Shown: positions 59,451-64,000 of the stretch, in pieces | Layout: each line of letters begins with the position of its first letter | Numbering within the stretch: position 1 is the first letter of the stretch | Assembly (NCBI GenBank): GCA_013032095.1 | Contig: WQBJ01000006.1 | Span: forward strand, 124,001 to 188,000 | Length of the DNA: 64,000 bases | Direction of reading: 5' to 3' | Source: Ruegeria atlantica | Lineage (GTDB): Bacteria > Pseudomonadota > Alphaproteobacteria > Rhodobacterales > Rhodobacteraceae | Notes under the pieces: model-generated | Told to the model about the DNA's origin: nothing | Database searches by the model: none | The model's input: only the letters and a program-made list of their open reading frames with translations | Made by a program: the position numbers and the translations under genes

Positions 59451-60122
59451 ATGAGCGACGTCGACAGTTTTATTGATGAGGTGACCGAAGAGGTTCGCCG
59501 TGATCGTCTGTTTCTGCTGCTGCGCCGTTGGGGCTGGGTCGGCGTTCTGGCCGTTGTCCTGATTGTCGGGGGCGCTGCGTTCAACGAGATTCGCAAGGCT
59601 CGCACCGCGGGTCAGGCGCAGGATTTGGGCGACTCGATTTTAAGCGCGTTGTCGCAAAATGACTCGGCTGATCGCGTCGCTGGCCTTGCAGAAATTGATG
59701 CCGTCACACCCGGTGGGGATGCGGTTCTGAACATGCTGCTGGCGTCTTCGCAGATCGAAGCCGGATCACGAGAAGAGGCGGTTGCAAGTCTGAATGCTGT
59801 CGCGGTGCAGGGCGAACTGCCGGAAATCTATCGCGCCATCGCCACGTTTAAGGCTCTGTTGTTGCAGACTGATACAATGCCGGTGGCAGAGCGCCGCCAG
59901 CAATTCGAAGCGTTGGCAGCACCCGGCGCGCCTCTGCGGTTGCTGGCCGAAGAACAACTGGCTTTGATCGATGTATCTGAGGGGAATGTCGATGCAGCGC
60001 TCGAACGGCTGCAGGCAATGCGTCAGGATGCAGAAATTGGCGTTGATCTTCAGCAACGGGCCGCACAATTAATTGTCGCTCTTGGCGGCGAACCGGAACC
60101 GCTTGTGGCCCAACAGGGCTGA
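59451..60122 (+). CDS. Membrane-anchored TPR protein, YfgM-like
   Basis: 223-residue protein with cytoplasmic N-terminus (SDVDSFIDEVTEEVRRDRLF), one membrane segment (about 28-45, WGWVGVLAVVLIVGGAAF) and a periplasmic TPR-type helical domain. YfgM in E. coli is an ancillary SecYEG chaperone partner encoded just before bamB and der, the same order as here, which supports the call. The C-terminal half is more divergent. 39-bp gap to bamB. Confidence 0.85.
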   Translation: MSDVDSFIDEVTEEVRRDRLFLLLRRWGWVGVLAVVLIVGGAAFNEIRKARTAGQAQDLGDSILSALSQNDSADRVAGLAEIDAVTPGGDAVLNMLLASSQIEAGSREEAVASLNAVAVQGELPEIYRAIATFKALLLQTDTMPVAERRQQFEALAAPGAPLRLLAEEQLALIDVSEGNVDAALERLQAMRQDAEIGVDLQQRAAQLIVALGGEPEPLVAQQG

Positions 60123-60161
60123 TCCGGCGGCAGAGAGAATGACAGGCGAGTTCGGAGCTTC

Positions 60162-61484
60162 ATGGTGACAAGTTTAATCTCCCGCATTGGTGTATCGGTT
60201 GCGGCGCTATCACTGACAGTACTTGCCGCCTGTGAGGAACCCGAGATCATACTGCCTGGCGAGCGTGAGGATATTCGTCAGACCTCGGACAATGTGACGG
60301 TGGTAACGCGCGGCTCAAAACCGATCAGCCTACCAGCGCAGAAGGCGAACGCCAGTTGGCCGCAGAGCGCAGGGACGCCCGCTTATCGCACCACAAACGC
60401 GGCATTGCGCGCGACGCCGCAGCGAATCTGGTCCACGTCGATCGGAGACGGGGATTCGCGCAAGCGACGCATCACAGCCGAGCCGGTCGTTGCCGGTGGC
60501 CTGATCTATACGCTGGATGCAGGCGCAACTGTCTCCGCTGTTACACCACAGGGGCAGGTGGCCTGGAGCACAAATCTGATCCCTTCAAACGATGGCGATA
60601 GAGACGCAACTGGCGGCGGGTTGGCGTATGCCAACGGTGTCCTCTACGTGTCTTCGGGGTTTGGGCGTCTTACGGCGCTGGATGGGAAGACGGGAGCCAT
60701 CAAATGGCAAAAGCGGCTGAACGCGACTGGCAACGGTGCGCCTCTGGTGAACGATGGCCTGCTGTACCTGGTTGCGGGTGACGAAACCGGCTGGGTTGTG
60801 AACACCAAAGACGGCCGCATCGCTTGGCAGATTCAGGGAACGCCAAGTGTGGGCAATGTGCTTGGCGCTCCGGCCCCTGTTATCGCATCTGAGTTTGCTG
60901 TTTTTGCCTTTGGTTCGGGCGATATCGCTGCAACCTTCCGAAAAGGAGGAATCCGGCGCTGGAATGCTTCTGTTGCAGGCGGTCGCCGGGGACGAGCGGC
61001 AGCTCAGATCGTGGACGTAACTGGCGGTCCCATGGTTGTGGGCGATACGATCTACATCGGCAATCACTCGGGGCGCACCGTGGCATTCGAAGCTAGTTCT
61101 GGCGAGCGGATCTGGACTGCTGATGAGGGGGCCGTCGACACAGTCTGGGCAGCGGGCAATAGCCTGTTCCTGATCAGCGACCGCAGCCAATTGGTTCGAC
61201 TGAATAGCGCTGACGGATCCATTGTCTGGGCGCAGGATCTGCCGGGATTTGTCAAAGACAAGCCGAGGCGCCGCGGTCCGATCGTTGCACATTATGGCCC
61301 AATCGTTGCCGGAGGGCGCATTGTGATCGCCTCGAATGACGGCTACCTGCGGTTCTATAATCCGGTGGATGGAACGCTGGTCAACCGCGTCGAAGTGCCC
61401 GGTGGTGCCACTACTGCCCCTGTTGTCGCCGGGCAGACGTTGTACGTGGTGTCGACCAAAGGTGATCTACACGCTTTCCGTTGA
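60162..61484 (+). CDS. bamB: Outer membrane protein assembly factor BamB (PQQ-like beta propeller lipoprotein)
   Basis: 440-residue lipoprotein: hydrophobic signal followed by lipobox LAAC (Cys24), then an eight-bladed propeller built of PQQ-like repeats such as GLIYTLDAGATVSAV, VLYVSSGFGRLTALDGKTGAIKWQ, GLLYLVAGDETGWVVNTKDGRIAWQ and TLYVVSTKGDLHAF. BamB scaffolds BamA in outer-membrane protein insertion. Order yfgM-like, bamB, der is conserved widely in proteobacteria. 48 bp to der. Confidence 0.93.
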   Translation: MVTSLISRIGVSVAALSLTVLAACEEPEIILPGEREDIRQTSDNVTVVTRGSKPISLPAQKANASWPQSAGTPAYRTTNAALRATPQRIWSTSIGDGDSRKRRITAEPVVAGGLIYTLDAGATVSAVTPQGQVAWSTNLIPSNDGDRDATGGGLAYANGVLYVSSGFGRLTALDGKTGAIKWQKRLNATGNGAPLVNDGLLYLVAGDETGWVVNTKDGRIAWQIQGTPSVGNVLGAPAPVIASEFAVFAFGSGDIAATFRKGGIRRWNASVAGGRRGRAAAQIVDVTGGPMVVGDTIYIGNHSGRTVAFEASSGERIWTADEGAVDTVWAAGNSLFLISDRSQLVRLNSADGSIVWAQDLPGFVKDKPRRRGPIVAHYGPIVAGGRIVIASNDGYLRFYNPVDGTLVNRVEVPGGATTAPVVAGQTLYVVSTKGDLHAFR

Positions 61485-61532
61485 CGGCAAGATGCGTTAA
61501 AGGGCGCGTCTGAGTCTTGAAAGTTGAGTATC

Positions 61533-62996
61533 ATGTCGCTGACCCTCGCCATCGTGGGGCGCCCGAATGTGGGCAAATCCACCCTGTTCAACCGCCTTGT
61601 GGGCAAACGTCTGGCTTTGGTCGACGACCAGCCCGGCGTGACACGTGACCTGCGCGAGGGTGAAGGGCGTCTGGGCGATCTGCGCTTTACCGTGATCGAT
61701 ACGGCTGGTCTTGAGGACGCAACCGATGACAGCCTGCAAGGCCGCATGCGTCGCCTGACCGAGCGTGCCGTGGATATGGCAGATGTTTGCCTGTTCATGA
61801 TCGACGCGCGCGTCGGTATCACACCGACCGATGAAATGTTTGCCGAGATACTGCGCAAACGCTCCAAGCACGTCATTCTCGCAGCCAACAAGGCCGAAGG
61901 GTCAGCTGCGGATGCAGGTGTGCTTGAGGCTTATAACCTGGGCTTGGGTGAGCCGGTGCGCATGTCGGGCGAGCATGGCGAAGGAATGACGGACCTCTAC
62001 ACGCAGCTGATGCCGCTGGCTGACGCGGCTGAGGAAAAGGCCGAGGACGACGCGCCGGAAACTGACATCGAACTGGACGAGGATGGTGAGGGTGAAACTC
62101 CGCTGATCACCGATGACAAACCGCTGCAAGTGGCGGTGGTGGGGCGCCCGAACGCCGGAAAATCCACTCTGATCAACAAGATCATCGGCGAAGATCGCTT
62201 GCTGACCGGTCCAGAGGCCGGGATCACGCGCGATGCGATCAGCTTGCGGGTGGATTGGGCTGACCCCGATGGAGACGGAACCCCGATGCGGATTTTCGAC
62301 ACGGCGGGGATGCGCAAAAAGGCCAAAGTGCAGGAAAAGCTCGAGAAGCTTTCAGTCTCGGACGGTTTGCGTGCGGTGAAATTCGCCGAAGTGGTTGTCG
62401 TGCTGCTGGACGCAGCCATACCGTTCGAACAACAGGATCTGCGCATTGCCGATCTGGCCGAGCGCGAGGGCCGCGCTGTCGTTGTCGCTGTTAACAAATG
62501 GGACGTTGAAGAGAATAAGCAAGAAAAGCTGCGCGAGCTCAAGGAGTCCTTTGACCGCCTGCTGCCGCAACTTCGTGGCGCGCCTCTGATCACCGTTTCG
62601 GCGAAAACGGGCCGGGGTTTGGAGCGGCTGCGAGCTGCCATCCTGCGCGCCCATGATGTTTGGAACCGCCGGGTGCCGACTGCTGCCCTGAACCGGTGGC
62701 TGACTGCGATGCTGGAACAGCACCCACCGCCAGCACCTCAGGGGCGTCGGATCAAGTTGCGCTATATGACACAGGCCAAGACACGACCGCCAGGGTTTGT
62801 CGTGATGTGCTCGCACCCGGACAAGATGCCCGCCAGTTATACGCGGTATCTGGTCAACGGTCTGCGCGAGGATTTCGATATGCCGGGCACGCCTATCCGC
62901 CTGACCTTACGCGGGCAGGGCGATAAGAACCCCTATAAGGGACGGCGTAAGAAAAACGCGGGCGCATTGGCCAAACATCTCAAAGGTCGCGCGTAA
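61533..62996 (+). CDS. der: Ribosome biogenesis GTPase Der
   Basis: 487-residue double-GTPase. Seen: first G domain GRPNVGKST (about 8), DTAGLED (about 54) and NKAE (about 117); an acidic linker (about 170-200); second G domain GRPNAGKST (about 207), [12 protein letters not shown] (about 256) and NKWD (about 324); then the C-terminal KH-like domain ending [10 protein letters not shown]. Start ATG 61533 fits the family; an in-frame TTG at 61524 is less likely. Essential for 50S subunit assembly. Confidence 0.96.
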   Translation: MSLTLAIVGRPNVGKSTLFNRLVGKRLALVDDQPGVTRDLREGEGRLGDLRFTVIDTAGLEDATDDSLQGRMRRLTERAVDMADVCLFMIDARVGITPTDEMFAEILRKRSKHVILAANKAEGSAADAGVLEAYNLGLGEPVRMSGEHGEGMTDLYTQLMPLADAAEEKAEDDAPETDIELDEDGEGETPLITDDKPLQVAVVGRPNAGKSTLINKIIGEDRLLTGPEAGITRDAISLRVDWADPDGDGTPMRIFDTAGMRKKAKVQEKLEKLSVSDGLRAVKFAEVVVVLLDAAIPFEQQDLRIADLAEREGRAVVVAVNKWDVEENKQEKLRELKESFDRLLPQLRGAPLITVSAKTGRGLERLRAAILRAHDVWNRRVPTAALNRWLTAMLEQHPPPAPQGRRIKLRYMTQAKTRPPGFVVMCSHPDKMPASYTRYLVNGLREDFDMPGTPIRLTLRGQGDKNPYKGRRKKNAGALAKHLKGRA

Positions 62997-63160
62997 CTGC
63001 GCCAATTTTCAGCATTTTCGGCTGAAGGGCGTGACAGCCCCGGTGCCGCAGGTTAGCATTCACCTGCGTGCATTTGTTTTTGCGCGCGCTGATTGTATAT
63101 GAGTAAAACGCAAATAGTTTCTCTCGAACATTAACTGCGCCAAACGTGGGGACAGGCTGA

Positions 63161-64000
63161 ATGAATTTGCGGGAATACACACGACAATATGCGGTGCAGG
63201 ATAATCGGCTGGCCGCGCTAAGTTATTTTGGAACCTTCGCTGTTTATTTTGCATCGCTGGCGCTGGCGATCGTTTATGTTGACCGCTGGTACATCATGAT
63301 CCCCGCTGGGGTTGTTTTCGCCTTCTCGGCAGTTCGCCTCTATGTACTTCAGCATGATTGCGGCCACCATTCTCTGTTTGAAACACGCGAGCAGAATGAA
63401 TGGGCCGGGCACGGTCTTTCGCCATTCACCTTTGCGCCTTTTGAGGTGATGAAGCAGAACCACAATCTGCACCACGCTGGCATCGGTAATCTTGAGCACC
63501 GTGAGACCGGCGAGATTCACACCATGACGCTGCGTGAATGGAATGCAGCAGATTGGAAAACCCGTTTGTTTTACCGGCTTTATCGCAACCCGTTCATCCT
63601 TGTTCCGGTAGGGGCGCTGTTCACCTATTTCATCCGCTATCGCTGGCCCAAGAACACAGTGCGGTTTGGGGTGAAGGGTGTGTTGCTGCACAATCTATCG
63701 ATTGTGGTTTTCCTTGGCTTGCTCTATCTGATCGCAGGCACCACGGGCATTCTGGTGTGGCTGGTGTTTTCGCTGCTTGGGGGAATGCTGGGCGTCTTCC
63801 TCGTGTACCTGCAGCATAATTTCGAAGACACCTATTGGGACCGTCGACCGGACCTAGACCCGCAACTGGCGGCGCTACAGGGGTCATCCGCGTTGGATTT
63901 CGGCTGGTGGTTCGATAATGCGGTGGCTTGTATCACTCTGCACGACATCCACCATTTCAACGCGCGCATTCCATCGTATCGGCTGCGGGCCTGCCACTAT
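63161..64000 (+). CDS. Fatty acid desaturase (3'-truncated by window edge)
   Basis: First 280 residues of a membrane fatty acid desaturase with no stop before the window ends. Seen: three histidine boxes of the di-iron site, HDCGHHS (about 68-74), HNLHH (about 101-105) and HDIHH (about 262-266), with four or so hydrophobic segments between. This fits an omega-6/Delta-12-like acyl-lipid desaturase. GGG near the ATG serves as a weak ribosome site. A small hairpin, TTCAGC/GCTGAA (63008-63026), separates it from der. Confidence 0.88.
   Translation, partial: MNLREYTRQYAVQDNRLAALSYFGTFAVYFASLALAIVYVDRWYIMIPAGVVFAFSAVRLYVLQHDCGHHSLFETREQNEWAGHGLSPFTFAPFEVMKQNHNLHHAGIGNLEHRETGEIHTMTLREWNAADWKTRLFYRLYRNPFILVPVGALFTYFIRYRWPKNTVRFGVKGVLLHNLSIVVFLGLLYLIAGTTGILVWLVFSLLGGMLGVFLVYLQHNFEDTYWDRRPDLDPQLAALQGSSALDFGWWFDNAVACITLHDIHHFNARIPSYRLRACHY

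Noticed and set aside
1..64000. CRISPR arrays, tRNA or rRNA genes, insertion sequences, phage integration sites
   Set aside because: No regularly spaced repeats, cloverleaf ends, transposase motifs or att-like duplications were found on reading; the conserved gene order also argues against recent mobile elements. A program such as tRNAscan-SE could still find something that I missed.

Overview
The window looks like chromosome of a marine alphaproteobacterium of the Roseobacter group (Rhodobacteraceae, Ruegeria-like). The reasons are the heterotetrameric sarcosine oxidase operon, the isoquinoline-1-oxidoreductase-type molybdoenzyme, the cytochrome c biogenesis gene ccmI, the yfgM-like/bamB/der block, high-GC coding with G/C-ending codons, and dense operons with ATGA/TGATG overlaps. 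I see no rRNA, tRNA, CRISPR array, insertion sequence or prophage. This is family-level recognition from memory, not a database search.

Layout. (1) 0-1.1 kb: an exported formylglycine-generating-enzyme-like protein. (2) 1.1-5.9 kb, minus strand: a gamma-glutamyl-amine (PuuA-like) cluster of two glutamine-synthetase-like ligases and a class I glutamine amidotransferase. Its FAD-dependent oxidase is a heavily decayed pseudogene. Two copies of a 16-bp palindrome sit at the two promoters. (3) 6-8.7 kb: an IorAB-type molybdenum hydroxylase, divergent from a TetR regulator, with two 18-bp operators between them. (4) 9.4-16.1 kb: an undescribed-looking cluster of AraC and LysR regulators, two paralogous alpha/beta hydrolases (one exported, one cytoplasmic), three NTF2/SnoaL-like small proteins, an SDR and a flavodoxin-fold quinone reductase. 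(5) 16.2-33.8 kb: a large amine/betaine catabolic island. It holds two Rieske oxygenases of the quaternary-ammonium type, a trimethylamine-dehydrogenase-like flavoprotein, a class B flavin monooxygenase, RidA, DUF1028, an aldehyde dehydrogenase, an M20 deacylase, a cupin, a polyamine-type ABC transporter (potABCD order), two LysR regulators and one LuxR-type regulator. (6) 34.3-39.9 kb: housekeeping genes (dusA, TauE/SafE exporter, PhyH-like oxygenase, SpoIIAA-like, DUF1289, ruvX, ccmI). (7) 40-45.4 kb: soxBDAG sarcosine oxidase with a strong terminator. (8) 45.4-54.2 kb: two tandem secreted paralogues of unknown family, FkbM methyltransferase, sodB, a metallophosphoesterase, a host-attachment family protein, LOG, a LysM protein, an Atm1-type ABC exporter, DUF2147 and a small secreted protein. 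(9) 54.2-59.2 kb: an RND efflux pair. (10) 59.4-64 kb: yfgM-like, bamB, der, and a fatty acid desaturase cut by the window edge.

How the parts fit. Regions 2, 5 and 7 all handle N-containing osmolytes or amines: glutamylation of amines, uptake by a polyamine-type transporter, oxidative N-demethylation by Rieske and TMADH-like enzymes, and sarcosine oxidation. I infer that region 5 degrades an N-methylated compound such as a betaine or an N-methylpyridinium carboxylate; the exact substrate cannot be read from sequence. The regulatory DNA is unusually legible, with several well-formed inverted repeats in divergent promoters.
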